A stretch of 64,000 nucleotides of DNA from Bagarius yarrelli. Lineage: Eukaryota; Chordata; Actinopteri; Siluriformes; Sisoridae. The position numbers and the translations under genes were made by a program. How positions within the stretch are numbered: position 1 is the stretch's first letter; each line of letters begins with the position of its first letter. Location: assembly GCA_005784505.1 (NCBI GenBank), contig VCAZ01000014.1, forward strand, positions 1,767,241-1,831,240, in the 5' to 3' direction. Positions 8,415 to 20,400 of this stretch are shown piece by piece. The notes below the pieces were generated by a model, which did no database searches, had not been told where the DNA came from, and saw only the letters and a program-made list of their open reading frames with translations.

Positions 8415-11400
8415 CTGACCTGCCATGGCCCTGGTAAAGAACATCCCGCCTTGTTTGTTAAGCAGGGACACATCCAGCGTTCCGCCTCCCAGATCCACCA
8501 CCAGCACGTTAAACACGTCGACTTTATGAAGCCCGTACGCCATCGCCGCCGCTGTGGGTTCATTAATGACTCTCAGGATCTTCAGTCCTGTAGAGCAAAC
8601 GTTCAGTTACATCAGTCGCCAAAACTCACATAATCCAGTACTAAACCTCATATAAACCAATCTAATCCACGCAAAATACAGTACTATTACTGATATAAAC
8701 TAAACTAATCCAACACAAATACCGGACTATTACTGATAAAAGTAAACTAATCCACACATAATCCAGTACTATTCCTGATATAAAAACTAAAACTAATCCA
8801 CACATAATCCAGTACTATTCCTGATATAAACTAAACTAATCCACACATAATCCAGTACTATTCCTGATATAAACTAAACTAATCCACACATAATCCAGTA
8901 CTATTCCTGATATAAACTAAACTAATCCACACATAATCCAGTACTATTCCTGATATAAACTAATCCACACATAATCCAGTACTATTCCTGATATAAACTA
9001 ATCCACACATAATCCAGTACTATTCCTGATATAAACTAAACTAATCCACACATAAATACAGTACTATTCCTGATATAAACTAAACTAATCCAGTACACAA
9101 AACTAAATAATCCCACACAAATACAGTACTATATCCTGATATAAACTAAACTAATCCACACATAATCCAGTACTATTCCTGATATAAACTAATCCACACA
9201 TAATCCAGTACTATTCCTGATATAAACTAAACTAATCCACACATAATCCAGTACTATTCCTGATATAAACTAAACTAATCCACACATAGTCCAGTACTAA
9301 TCCTCATATAAACTAATCTAATACTCACATAATCTAGTAATAAACCTTATATAAACTAAACCGCACATCATCTAGTAATAATCCTCATATAAACTAATCT
9401 AATCCTCACATAATCTAGTAATAATCCTTATATAAACTAACCTAATCCTCAAATAATCCAGTACTAAACCTCATATAAACTAAACTAATCCTCACATAAT
9501 CCAATACTAATACTCATATAAACTAACCTAATCCTCAAATAATCCAGTACTAAACCTCATATAAACTAAACTAATCCTCACATAATCCAATACTAATGCT
9601 CATATAAACTAATTTAATGCTCACATAATCCAGTACCAGTCCTGACATAATCCAGTACTAATCCTCATATAAATTAATCCTTACATAATCCTGAACTAAT
9701 CCTTAGATAATCTGGTACTAACCATTAAATAATCTAACCTAATTCTCACATAATTTAGAACTAATCCTCAAAAAATCCAGTCATCATCCTCACCTAATCC
9801 AACACAGTACGACATTATGCAACACACGTCATCACATAATCCAGTATTAATCCTCACATAATCCAGTAAACCTTAGATAATCCTGGTTATGTCCATTAAC
9901 TGCTAACCTACAGCAGTTAGATTGTAGAATAAGTGAGTCGTGTACCTGCTAAAGCAGCGGCTTTGATGGTGCAGTTCCTCTGCCGCTCGTCGAACTCTGC
10001 TGGCACTGAAATCACCGCTTTGTCGAGGGGGACCCCGAGGTGCTGCTCTGCCATTTTCTTCATCTTTAACAGCAGACGAGAGCCAATGAACTCGGGGGTG
10101 ACGGTGAACGTTGCGTTAGCGTGGAGCAGAAACTCGGCGCTGTCGTTGTTCAGCACGACCTGAAACAGCAATTGCGCTTCTTACAAACTCGTAAAGAATC
10201 ATGACTCATCTGTGACTTTTAGAAACCAAAAGTGGCCTATGATGCCCTATACAGTGAGAAAAGAAACGATTTGCTCCTCTGCTGATTTTCTACGTTTGCC
10301 CACGACAAAAGAAATGAGCAGTTTATAATTTTAATGGTCGGTTTATTCGAATAATAAGAGACAGAATAACAACAAAAACATCCAGAAAAACACGGTAACA
10401 AGGTAAGATTAGAAGCACTGTCTTAAAGAGACTCTCTTAAAGTTAGTGCTTCTAATCTCCGCTCGTTACCTGTATAAAAGACACCTGTCCACAGAATCAA
10501 TCAATCAATCAGATTCCAAGATCTCCATCCAAAGACCACAGAGCTGTCCAAGAATGTCAGGGACAAGATTGTAGACTTACACAAGACTGGAAAGAGCTAC
10601 AAGACCATCGACAAGCAGCTTGATGAAAAGGTGACAACAGTTTGGTGTGGACAAGTTGACAATTTGCAAATGGAAGAAACACAAAATAACCCTCAGATCT
10701 AAGATCTAGAACGTCAAATCTCCCTCAGTCTGGGGCTCCATGGAAGACCTCACCTTGTGCAGTTTCGTTGTTTATGAGAACGGTAAAGGAATCAGTGTAG
10801 GACTACATGGGAGAATCTTGTCAATGATCATAAGACAGCTGGGACCATAAACACCAAGAAAACAATTTCTACCAAATACAGCTGTGAAGGACTGAAATCC
10901 TGCCCAGAAGGTGCCCCTGTTCAAGAAAGCACAGACATGTACAGACCCATCTGAAGTTTGCCAATGAACATCTACATGATTCAGAGGAGAACTGGGTGGA
11001 GGTGTTGTGGTCAGATAAAACCTTTTTGGCATCAACTCAACTTGCCGTGTTTAGAGGAGGAGGAATGCTGACTAAGACCCCAAGAACACCATCACGACCG
11101 TCAAACATGGAGGTGGAAACGCTATACTTAGGGAGTGTTTTACTGCGAAGAGGACAGGATAACTTCACTACATCAAAGGGACGACAGACCATGTGCTATC
11201 AACATTTTGGGTTCTGGAGCGGCACAGGCGGTCTCCAGACCCGAATCCTATAGAAAATCTGTGAAAGGAACTAGAGGTTTAAGTTGTCGATCATCAGCCT
11301 CGAAACCCTAATGACTTGGAGAGGATCTGCAAAGAGAAGTGGGACAAAATCCCACCTGAGACGTGTCTAAACCTGGTGGCCAACTACAAGAAACATCTGA

Positions 11401-12657
11401 TCTCTTTCATTGACAACAAGGGTTTTTGCCACCAAGTCCTTAGTCTTGTTTTGTAAAGGGGTCAAATACTTATTTCACTCATTAAAATGCAAATCAAGTT
11501 ATAACTTTTCTTAAAATTAGTTTTTATTTTTGTTATTATTCTGTGTCTCGCTGTTAGAATAAACCGACTATAATCTATTTATCAGTGGGCAAATGTACCA
11601 GCGCCGGGCCCCTAAGCAAGACCCTTAACCTTTAACTGTTTAGGTGGACAGAATAAAGGTAACTTTATTATTTTTTACCTTAAAGGGGTAGCGGGCGCTC
11701 TCCTGCTCCAACGTCTTCTGGTCAAAAATCTTCCCTATAAATCGCTTGGCATCGTAAACCGTGTTTTGCGGGTTGACGTCAGCCAACTCCTGGCCTTCGT
11801 GTCCAACAAACACGTCCGTCTCAGTGAAGGACACCACGCTGGGGATGCTTTTTCTCCCCTTCTCGTCTCCGATCACCTCAACGTCTCCCGTCCCTGGTTG
11901 GAAGACTCCTACAGAGCAAAACGTGGTTCCGAGATCCAAGCCAATGACTTGGGGTTTAGGAGGAGGCAGATACTGCTGGCCAAGATATCCGGCTAGGAAT
12001 AAGGCAAGGATCACAGAACCTGCACACAAATATCCATATACAGTGAAGATTAGAGGAACGTTGGAGGAACATCACTGCTGGGTTTAGTGTTAGAGAGCTG
12101 CAAGCCCCGCCTCCAGGGGCGGGACATAAACTGTCTACAGAGCATTTCATTGGACGCATAAAAAACATTTTCTTTCAAGATACAACATTATATTGATGTC
12201 CGTAATATTACAGAATACAGAATTTTAATTCAATAAAGCTTTAAATTTTCAGCTGTCAATAAATCTTTCCTTTATATCTATTTCTTTATTACTAACATTT
12301 TTATTTATTTTACTTTTTTATTTATATATATATGTATGTATATAAAATTTTGTTAAAGCAGCTGTCAGTCTAGAATATTTTGTTACCGATTAAAATTAAA
12401 TTAGCTTATGTAGATGATATAGAATCATTATTTTAGAAAAAATATATAAATTTATTACAAAAATTATAGAAATATACATTTTATTACACGTTTTATATCC
12501 GTTACCCAGACAACTACATTAGCTCAGTTGCTCAAAACCCGGAAATTAGCAACAGCAGTTAAATATCTATGTATTTTCCTTTACTTTATCGCTAAATGAT
12601 TCGTATAAACAGCTGATTAAAATATGACTCACCGATTATCGACATTTCTCCAGACAT
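7059..12657 (-). CDS. hspa13: Heat shock protein family A (Hsp70) member 13, HSPA13/Stch
   Basis: Five coding exons: 12633-12657, 11679-12019, 9946-10159, 8420-8587 and 7059-7618. All have GT-AG introns in agreeing phases and total 1308 bases (435 aa plus stop). The N-terminus has a hydrophobic signal-anchor-like segment (residues 7-22, IIGSVILALFLAGYLG). The Hsp70-type ATPase core shows phosphate-1 motif IGLDLGTTFCSVGVF (34-48), connect motif NEPTAAAMAYGL (202-213), phosphate-2 motif VDLGGGTLDVSLL (224-236) and adenosine motif VLVGGSTRIPRVRQ (about 367-380). There is no peptide-binding domain, as expected for this family, a microsome-associated constitutive ATPase. The human protein is 471 aa as I recall; the difference falls in a shortened loop in the last exon. 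The ATG has G at -3. Identification is secure. Confidence 0.96.
7748..8130 (-). pseudogene. LINE 3'-end fragment (reverse transcriptase C-terminus)
   Basis: The minus strand encodes IREDRLRWFGNVQR, then GRRQRQRKKRRG and a VINEDRKLGVSKEDAEDKARWRKR tail. This is the C-terminal end common to a family of fish non-LTR endonuclease/reverse transcriptases. A second related piece (7990-8130) is attached out of order, so the copy is rearranged and dead. It lies in hspa13 intron 4. A better copy lies at 54661-55032. Confidence 0.75.
8381..8413. repeat. (GT)16 microsatellite next to the hspa13 exon 4 donor
   Basis: On the transcribed strand this is (CA)n beginning six bases into intron 4. Confidence 0.9.
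8420..8587 (-). CDS. hspa13: hspa13 coding exon 4
   Basis: 168 bases, residues 194-249. It encodes the connect and phosphate-2 motifs. Acceptor TCTACAG, donor GTCAGA. A (CA)n tract begins six bases inside the downstream intron. Confidence 0.95.
8640..9880. repeat. Minisatellite of about 40 bp units in hspa13 intron 3
   Basis: About 30 units of the type ACTAATCCACACATAATCCAG followed by TACTATTCCTGATATAA fill nearly the whole intron. Central units (8750-9290) are almost identical. Those from 9300 to 9880 are diverged (CCTCATATAA forms), which suggests recent expansion from the 8.75-9.29 kb core. Confidence 0.95.
9946..10159 (-). CDS. hspa13: hspa13 coding exon 3
   Basis: 214 bases, residues 123-193. 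It holds GSRLLLKMKKMAEQHLG and AVISVPAEFDERQR, typical of Hsp70 subdomain I. Acceptor TTTCAG, donor GTACAC. Confidence 0.95.
10252..11598 (+). mobile_element. Dead Tc1-like transposon in hspa13 intron 2
   Basis: The left end (10252-10400) and the right end (11455-11598, reverse complement) share the fish Tc1 inverted repeat TTTGCCCAC...ATAATTTTAATGG...GGTTTATT. Between them are broken plus-strand transposase pieces, for example VKHGGGNAILRECFTAK near 11095 and WSDKTF near 11008, interrupted by stops and frameshifts. The outermost right-end bases are missing and a SINE scrap follows. Confidence 0.85.
11605..11645 (+). mobile_element. SINE fragment
   Basis: GGGCCCCTAAGCAAGACCC and TTAACC match the body of SINE family A. 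Only about 40 bases remain, abutting the Tc1 end. Confidence 0.6.
11679..12019 (-). CDS. hspa13: hspa13 coding exon 2
   Basis: 341 bases, residues 9-122. It carries the rest of the membrane anchor, the phosphate-1 loop and the conserved DAKRFIGK segment. Acceptor TGCAG, donor GTAAAA after RYPFK, phase 0. Confidence 0.95.
12633..12657 (-). CDS. hspa13: hspa13 coding exon 1
   Basis: 25 coding bases, MSGEMSII plus the first base of Gly9, then donor GTGAGT. It matches the short first coding exon and MAREMTILG start I recall for human HSPA13. Too short to be found as a free-standing frame. Confidence 0.9.
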
Positions 12658-12789
12658 TTCTGTTCTCTGTCTTTTAACAAATAACGTTAAATAAAGTGAC
12701 GCTCATTCAGCAAAATAAAATCAAACCGGCGGAGGAACAAATTTTCAACACACGCATGTACACGTCCACCTAGCAGGAACTGTATTGTG

Positions 12790-12890
12790 TTTATGGGAAA
12801 TGTAGTCTTTTATAACAAATACGCGGCAAATCAATAGTGGTTGAAACTACATAACCCATAATGCCAAGCGTGTGCCACTTTCCGGAAGTT
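12790..12890. promoter_or_regulatory. hspa13 promoter with two ZNF143-like sites and an ETS site
   Basis: At 12845-12865 the plus strand reads ACTACATAACCCATAATGCC. At 12792-12807 the minus strand reads GACTACATTTCCCATA. Both fit the ZNF143/STAF pattern ACTACAnnnCCCAnnATGC, and they face opposite ways about 40 bp apart. CCGGAAGT (12882-12889) is an ETS core. There is no TATA box. The sites lie 135-255 bp upstream of the ATG. Binding is inferred from motifs only. Confidence 0.6.
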
Positions 12891-12899
12891 TGGGAAGTT

Positions 12900-13750
12900 C
12901 CGCTTTCCGATTTTGCACATCTTGAGAAGTTATTTGATTTAATTTATTTGACAAATATATGAATATAAAATTCGCTTTTACGTAAATTAATAGCATCTTA
13001 TGTTAATAAATGGAATTAATACATAATTTTTATTTTTTCTGTCACGTCATGTAGCTACATCAACTCTTTCGCCATATTGGAATGACGAAGACTAGACCGT
13101 AAATTTGTAGGAAGATGTAATGAAAATTAATAAAAATATATTTTATGTTGCAAAGCATGAACATTTTTATGTAGTAAATCTCCAGATTTTACTGCTAATT
13201 ATATTTTTACACTATAATAAGAATAGATTGATATTAATAAACAGCAGTAGTCACATGGAGGGAATCGACATAACGTTGTTAATTTTAATGATAAATAAAA
13301 GTACAACGGAGTCTAAATTTTTACAAAAATATATTTTTCTTTAACATTTTAATATTTGTGAAATAAATAAACATATCATCAATAATAATAAATAAATAAA
13401 TAAATACCAAGACGCGTTTGGATTTATTGTGTCTAATGCTTTTCCGTTTTTATTATACTTTTGTTAATAAGTTATTATTATTTGTAATAAGTGTTGTTTG
13501 TTATAAGTGTATAATTTTTGTTTTATATATATCTGTCGTTATATGTTTATGTTAATGTCTAAAATACCTATCATACCTATAGTAATTGTTAAGAAACTTT
13601 AGTGCAGATGCAGTTTTATATCTCAGGCGGCAGAGGGCGCTCAAAACGACTAACTTCCACTACATAGATTGGCGCAAGATTTATTTATTTATTTATTTAT
13701 TTATATTTATTTTCCGCTGTTCAATTTAATTATAACATTTTATGATAATA
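12900..13750. other. AT-rich intergenic spacer between hspa13 and samsn1
   Basis: A GCCATATTGG (YY1-like) motif lies at 13071-13080 and (AAAT)n at 13385-13406. The open frame at 13120-13344 is AT-rich and unsupported. Confidence 0.5.
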
Positions 13751-13752
13751 TA

Positions 13753-14072
13753 TCATTTATTCATCTTCTATACCCGCTTATTCCCTAATTCGGTGTCACA
13801 GGGATCTGCTGGAGTCTATCCCAGCCGTCTCTGAAAGGGTGAAAGGCAGGAGAGGGACACCCTGGACAGGTCGCCAGTCCATCACAGGGCCACACTCACA
13901 CTCACACTCACTCCTATGGGCAATTTAGAATCACTAATCGATCTAACATACATGTTTTTGGACTGTGGGAGGAAACCGGAGAACCCGGAATAAACCCACG
14001 CAAGCACAGGGAGAACATGCAAACTTCACACAGGAAGGTATTCAAACCCAGGACCTTCTTGCTGTAATAACA
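13753..14072 (-). mobile_element. Mermaid-like tRNA-headed SINE (reverse), between genes
   Basis: Shows the family core seen nine times in this window: CTTATTCCCTAATTCGG, GGATCTGCTGGAGTCTATCC, CAATTTAGAATCAC, CATGTTTTTGGACTGTGGG and AACATGCAAACTTCACAC, then a decayed tRNA-like head. In reverse complement the head has A- and B-box-like sequence. The family name is from memory. It ends about 50 bp from the samsn1 poly(A) signal. Confidence 0.8.
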
Positions 14073-14119
14073 TATAGACCCGTTTAGTTGTCAAAACTTA
14101 AATGTTTTTAAACAAATAA

Positions 14120-14125
14120 TTTATT
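14120..14125 (-). terminator. samsn1 polyadenylation signal AATAAA
   Basis: Reverse complement of TTTATT, 225 bp beyond the samsn1 stop codon, giving a 3' UTR of about 250 nt. Confidence 0.55.
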
Positions 14126-14349
14126 AACTCTTACAGTGCATTAAAAAGCAAGAACATATTTATATACATTTAGTGGGTTTATATAAAAACGGAGAAAAAA
14201 AAACGTTATAAATTAAAAAAGAGGATATTTTTAGCATCGTAAACTACAGACATGGTGTTAAAACCCACAGACGGAACAAACGTAAATATGGGGAAATATT
14301 TAAATTTGTGAGTAGTCGTATATCGTCTCAGTTTTAGAGAAAAGAGACA

Positions 14350-14483
14350 TCAGTCTATGTCGACGTCCTCTCTGCTTGTCTCTGTGCACTCCTTTGGGAT
14401 GAAACAACCCGAGTCTCGGGGACAGTCGCTGCCCTCTTCCTCCTCGTTGTCCTCCTCACGCTTGGTCTCGTCCAGCTCGCCCC
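14350..14483 (-). CDS. samsn1: samsn1 coding exon 8 (terminal)
   Basis: 134 bases, residues 309-352 and TGA. Very acidic (EEDNEEEEGSD), then CPRDSGCFIPKEC, matching the human CPRDSGCYI segment. The C-terminus is shorter than the human one. Confidence 0.9.
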
Positions 14484-17400
14484 CTGTGGGTCATAACAGA
14501 TTGAGGTGAGAGTGTGAGGATCTTCTGCTGCTGCTTAACTACAGCACAGTAAAACAAACCGAGTTTCTGATTCGAACAGAGTGAGCGCTAAGAAAGTGTG
14601 TGTGTGTGTGTGTGTGTGTGTTTAAATGTGTGTGCAGTGGGGGCTGAAATGATTAAGGCATCAAGTTACTGATCTGATGATCAGAAAGACCCGGGTTCAA
14701 GGCCCATCACCGCCAGCCTAAGTTGTTGATCTGAAGACCAGGGTTTAAATGCCAGTTCGCCACTATTGGGTCCCTGATCAAGACCCTTAACCCTTCCTAC
14801 TCCAGGGGTGCTGTATCATAGCTGACCCTGTGCTCTGACCCCCAACTTACTAACATGGGAAGTGCGAATAAATAAATTTTACTGTGCTGTAAAATTTATG
14901 TGACAAATAAAGACATTTACATTTATGCAGGTCAGAACCAGAACAGCGCAGCCACATGACATCTGTCAGCAAGAAAAGCATGCATTCTGTACAATAGCAC
15001 TTTAAACAACATCAATAAAAAGAGCACTGCTGCATTCGACTAAATAATTCTTAATTAAGTCTGTTTAATTGCGGTCAGCGCACAGGAATAGTCATGACAC
15101 GGTGTCTCTGGAGGACAAATGGGGTTAAAAGCCCCGTCATCTAATTGTCAACCCGGAGCTTTAACCATATGAGCTACCACTTTCCTCAAGACTAGAGGTT
15201 GTAACTCATAATTCCAGACCTTTAGCTAGGAAAATCCCTTCAACCTAACAATCAAATCACAGAAGTAAACTTTTCATCTGTTTATACAGTATATATATAT
15301 AGGGTTGCGGGGGAAGAAAGGGAAACCTTTATTCCTCCCACTTCGGGGGAATTTTATTGTCAGAGCAATAAATAGTACATGTACAGTAGACGGGTAAATG
15401 TAGCGTGACAGTAGACGGGTAAATGTAGTGTATACATGTGTTTTATGCATATGTGCGAATATGTTTGTAAGTGTAACCGGCCCGAGGACTCGCACCTGTG
15501 TTTCACATGTCTAGTATAAATGTTTTAATGTGTTGCGTCTCATTCGGCCTTCGATTAATAAAACTCTGAAATAACCACCTCCACAGCTGGAAATTTTGTG
15601 CAAAAATATTGGCACCCTCGAATATCCATAAAAGGACAAGAGTGCGGCACCTGTGTTTAGATGGATCACAGTTGTGTGTGTGTGTGTGTGTGTGTCTGCA
15701 AGGAATAAGGAATCTATATAGATATATAGATATTAAAGAAAAACAAGTAAAAGTAACACAACCAAGGTTCATTGTTATGGCACATATTTTTTAAGTTACT
15801 TGGTTCCGTTTATGCAAATACTTGGGTAGGTTTTTTCTTTTAATATTTATTTTTCTAAAAGATTTTTACTTTTACTTATTACATCTCATACACAAATATC
15901 TGTACTTTCTACTTATTACATTTTTAAACCAGACTCGTTACTTTAGTTTCAATCTGTTTGGTGATCTGATCAATATTATTTTTATTGATTGCACAATTTG
16001 CACGCATTTTTTAACCAATCAATCTGCTTTTGTTATTGCGCGGCTTTTTCAACCATATTGCCGCACCGTAAACAAAGGCTAGTTTTTGAAGCTAACAACG
16101 AGCAAGACAGTCTGGCAGAAAGGCAACAAGAATGGCTAGCGTAGACGATGATACAGAAGGGGGGGTCAGTGATGTAACCATGACGGAGAACAGAGATAAT
16201 ACTGATCACTCCTGGTATATAAGAGAGATTGTTTAGCGTTAAGAAGGATTCCTGGCGAATGTTCTGCAAATTGTGGCAAGGTAAAAGACACCAGGTGCTG
16301 GATTTAGGAATTCGCTGTCGAATTTGAGAAAGTACATACAGGTAAATTAACGTTAGAGGTTTTATTTTATTGTTTTATTGTGATCTCTTCCTTGTCATGA
16401 GCCGATTCAGTGCTTTCAGTAATAGTCTATTTTCTATGTTTTGTCAGTAACGTTACCTTAAATTCATATGGGTGGACTACCACTTTTCTGGTAGTTGATT
16501 TACATATCAGAGCCCAAACATCTTTACTTTAACTTCAGTAAAAAAGTGCAGTCAGTATTTCAACCTTTATCATAATCGTCTTTAACACCGGTATGTGTGT
16601 TTCCACTTAAGTAAAGGATGTGTGTACTTTCGCCATCTCTGCTAACCAGCTACCGGTGATGTATAGCAGTGATTGTATATTCATTCTTTTATTCATTCAT
16701 TCATTTATTCATCCGCTTAATAACTAATTTGGGGTCACAGGGATTTGTGGAGTCTATCCCAGCCGTCTCAGTCCAACTCATATGAGTCAAATCAAGTAAA
16801 AAAACCCTGTATTGACATTTCAACCTTATACAGCAGACGCAGTACACAGTGAAATAAAACAGTGGTTCTCCCGGATTATGGTGTTACATATAACGACACA
16901 GAGCTACAGAATACAACACAGAGCTAAAGGCTAAAGAACAACAGAACAACTAGCAGCATTGCTACTGCAGAAAGCAAGAGAAGACCAGCACAGTCTTATA
17001 GATGTCCCTGGATACAATAAAGGAGTTTGAAGGATGCTAGCTAAGCTGTTAGCTTTGCTGAGAAGAACTTTCGCCTCGTGTATGAAACAGTTTCAGTTCT
17101 CCTATCCTTTAGTTACATTTTAAGTGCTTGATGGAAGGATACCGAAGGTTGTTTGTCCCTGCTGGTACTGTAGAAACGGTTTAGAAAAACTTACAGCTGT
17201 GTGAGGCCAAGTGGTAACGCGTCAGTCTCGTAAACCGTCGATCGCGGGTTCGAACCCTGTCCGTGCCTTTAGGGTTAATTCCAAGGACATTAGGGGCAGT
17301 GGTGGCTCAAATGGTTAAGGCTCTGAGCTGTTGATTGGAAGACCAGGAGGACCTGGGTTCAAGCCTGCCACTGTTGGGTCACAGCTGTGAGTCATCTGTT

Positions 17401-20400
17401 TGTATCGTAGATTTATTTACAAAATTATTTGCGAGTGGTGTCATGTGGTTTGTCATGTGTGTCCCTCAGTCAATCAGAAGGTTGGACATACCAAATCAAC
17501 AGGTCTTCCACCACTCCATTCTCATCTGAAATAGTTTCTGATTGACTGACAACACCTAAACCAGGTAATCAGAAGCTTAACTATCTACAGGCATCTACAG
17601 GACTGAGCTGGCCGTCCTGATTAACTTGTCCAATCACTTCCTGTCTGTACCAGCAGACCACTATGCACCTTATGAGGGTAGGACAACTTCTTAAGACTTT
17701 AGCTCTGTGTTGTTTTTATGTAGCACCATAGTCCAGGAAAAACGCGATTCCCAGGCAGGGGTCTTTCTGTCTGGAGTTTGCATGTTCTCCCTGTGCTTGC
17801 GTGGGTTTACTCCGGGTTCTCCGGTTTCCTCACACAGTCTATAAACATGTATGTTAGGTTGATTGGTGATTCTTAATTGCCCATAGAAGTGAGTGTGTGT
17901 GTTGTCCTGTAATGGACTGGCGACCTGTCCAGGGTGTCCCCCTCCTGCCTTTTGCCCTTTCAGAGACGGCTGGGATAGACTCCAGCAGATCCTTGTTACC
18001 CCGAATTAGGAAATAAGCGGGTAGAGAAGATAAATGAATGAATGAATGAATGAATGAGTTGGACTGGATTTTTTTAAGGGTTCAGTCCATCAATTAACAT
18101 ACAGACCGTTCTTTTAGCCAGAGTAAATATAATCACTCCTGGACATCACAGATAGCAGGTCTTTGGTAGCCAGATCTTTAGACTGACAGCAGGAGGTTCA
18201 GACTTGTAAAGCAGCCACCACAGTTTGTTTTTGGCAGCGTAAAGACAAAAGACAAGCAAATAAACGAGTGTCAAAAAAATCCAGCGTTTAGCTAATCCTC
18301 ATTTGTGGAGGTAGAACGTCTTGACGGCTACGTTTCCAGGAACATTTCAGGACTTTGCTTGTGTCAGATTAGTGAAAGACCCAACACATAGTAAATATCA
18401 ACCAATCAGATGACGACTCCCGATCTCTTGATGTGTTTCCTGTTTCGTGTGCTATAGCCATTAGCGGTTTAGCTAATGGTTTGTGGACATGGAGACTACG
18501 ACTGAGACTAGCGTGTTGCTGATGAAGTGCATAAAGGTCACTAATGGCATTGTTCCAACCTTAATAAAAACGAATTATAATATTTATAAGCCTAATTTCA
18601 CCGAATCATATTGTATTATTTCTTCCTCATTTAAATAATTTACTGTAGCAGCCAATCAGCCTACAGCATGACCTTCATCCTGAACCAAATCTATTCCACT
18701 TTTTCCCCCATTAGTGGGTTCATCTGGGGTGCGGGAGATTTATTCTTATTCCGTGGCTTTAATACTCACGGTTGGTGTCGTAGATGACGTCTGAGGCAGT
18801 GAGGAGTTTGTGTCTGTGCTCGGGATCAGTGATGTTCAGCTCTATTAGATGCTTCTCCTTTAAGTGTTTCAGGTCGTCCACTGACTGGTAGCCGTTCAGG
18901 AGTAACGTGGAGGCGTGTTCCTGCCAGGTTTAAGGTGGAAGGAAAGAGAAGAACACGTGTGTCTAATCAGAATAATGTTACTAAAGGTCAAGGTTCCAAA
19001 TCCGACCTTTTCAGACCATCAAGCGAAAAAATCAGCTGATTTTAATAACACATTCAAAATTTTAATAAAAACATAATAATACAAGTAATAATTTTATTTA
19101 TATTTTAAATCTAATGTTAAATAAAAATGAATACAAAATTATTACTTGCATTATTTTGTGTCCACATTTTTTAAAAGTACTTTAAGAATTTTTTTAAGTT
19201 GATTAAATGCGCAAAAAGTCATAAACTAAATAAAAATATGTTAATTATTTTTTTAGCACATCATTTTGTTTTGTGTGTGATTCTAATTTAAATGCTGGTA
19301 TTTACTGTCAAATAGTGTGTGTGTTAAAATATTTAAACAAGGATTTGTTCCTTTTATTTTTTATTTTATTTTATATTTTTATATTTTATTTAAAAATAAA
19401 ATTTATATTAGGTTGTGCTCCTGTATTAGGCATGGTTTTGCTCCGGTGACCTGGGTATTATTTTGTCCTCAGTCCCCTCTGGTCCCCCGTTTAATCTCTC
19501 AATCCGTCCCTATCAATAAAGTTTGATGCCCCGAAAAATTATTAAAATAAAAAATGAACATTAGAAAATTAGATTTAAAATTTTTAGTTTAAAAAATTAG
19601 TTTAAAATCAAATTCGTAAAATTAACTAAACAAAATCTTGACATTTATTAACGAAGAGTTTGTGATATTTAAAATAGTTGAAATTCTAAATTTATATTTG
19701 TTTAAGTAAAAAAAATGAATATTGAAAATTCTGAATTCAAATTAAATAACTAAAAAAAAGTGACAATTATTTATAAAGGCATTACATTAAATTATTTTGA
19801 TTAACAAAGAAGTGTTCCTAATATCCTCCTCCTCTTCTTCCTCCTCCTCCTCCTCATCATCATCAAATGCTGGATTTCGGTTGGTCAGACCGTGTTTCTA
19901 TAACAGCAGCTTGGACTTATCTTTTCAAGTTATAATTGTAGATTTGTATTGCTTGATTTTACATTTATATTTACATTATTTGGCAGACGACTTACATTTA
20001 TTTCATTTATACAACTGAATAATTGGGGTTAAGGGCCTTGCTTAGGGTCCCAACAGTGGTAGCTTGGTGGAGCTGGAAAGGTTGGTAGGTCCAACACCTT
20101 AACCATGAGCCACCACTTCCCCTTTTTAAGCATCTGCTGGAATAAATTAGCATCTGCTGGAATTTTAGCATCTGCTGGAATGAAGGGAATTTTCCGAGAT
20201 GTATCGTTAAACCAATGATTATCAGTTTCAGGACTTTATCAGTCACTCGAGAGTTTTGATTTCTAAACCATTTCTGCAGTAAAAGTCATCTTTATTTATT
20301 GTCCATTTATTTACAAAATCATTTGGTGGTGGTGTCATGTGGTTTGTCATGTGGGTTTAAGGACGTTTACCTCTAAATGCAATCTCTCCAGTAACTCCAG

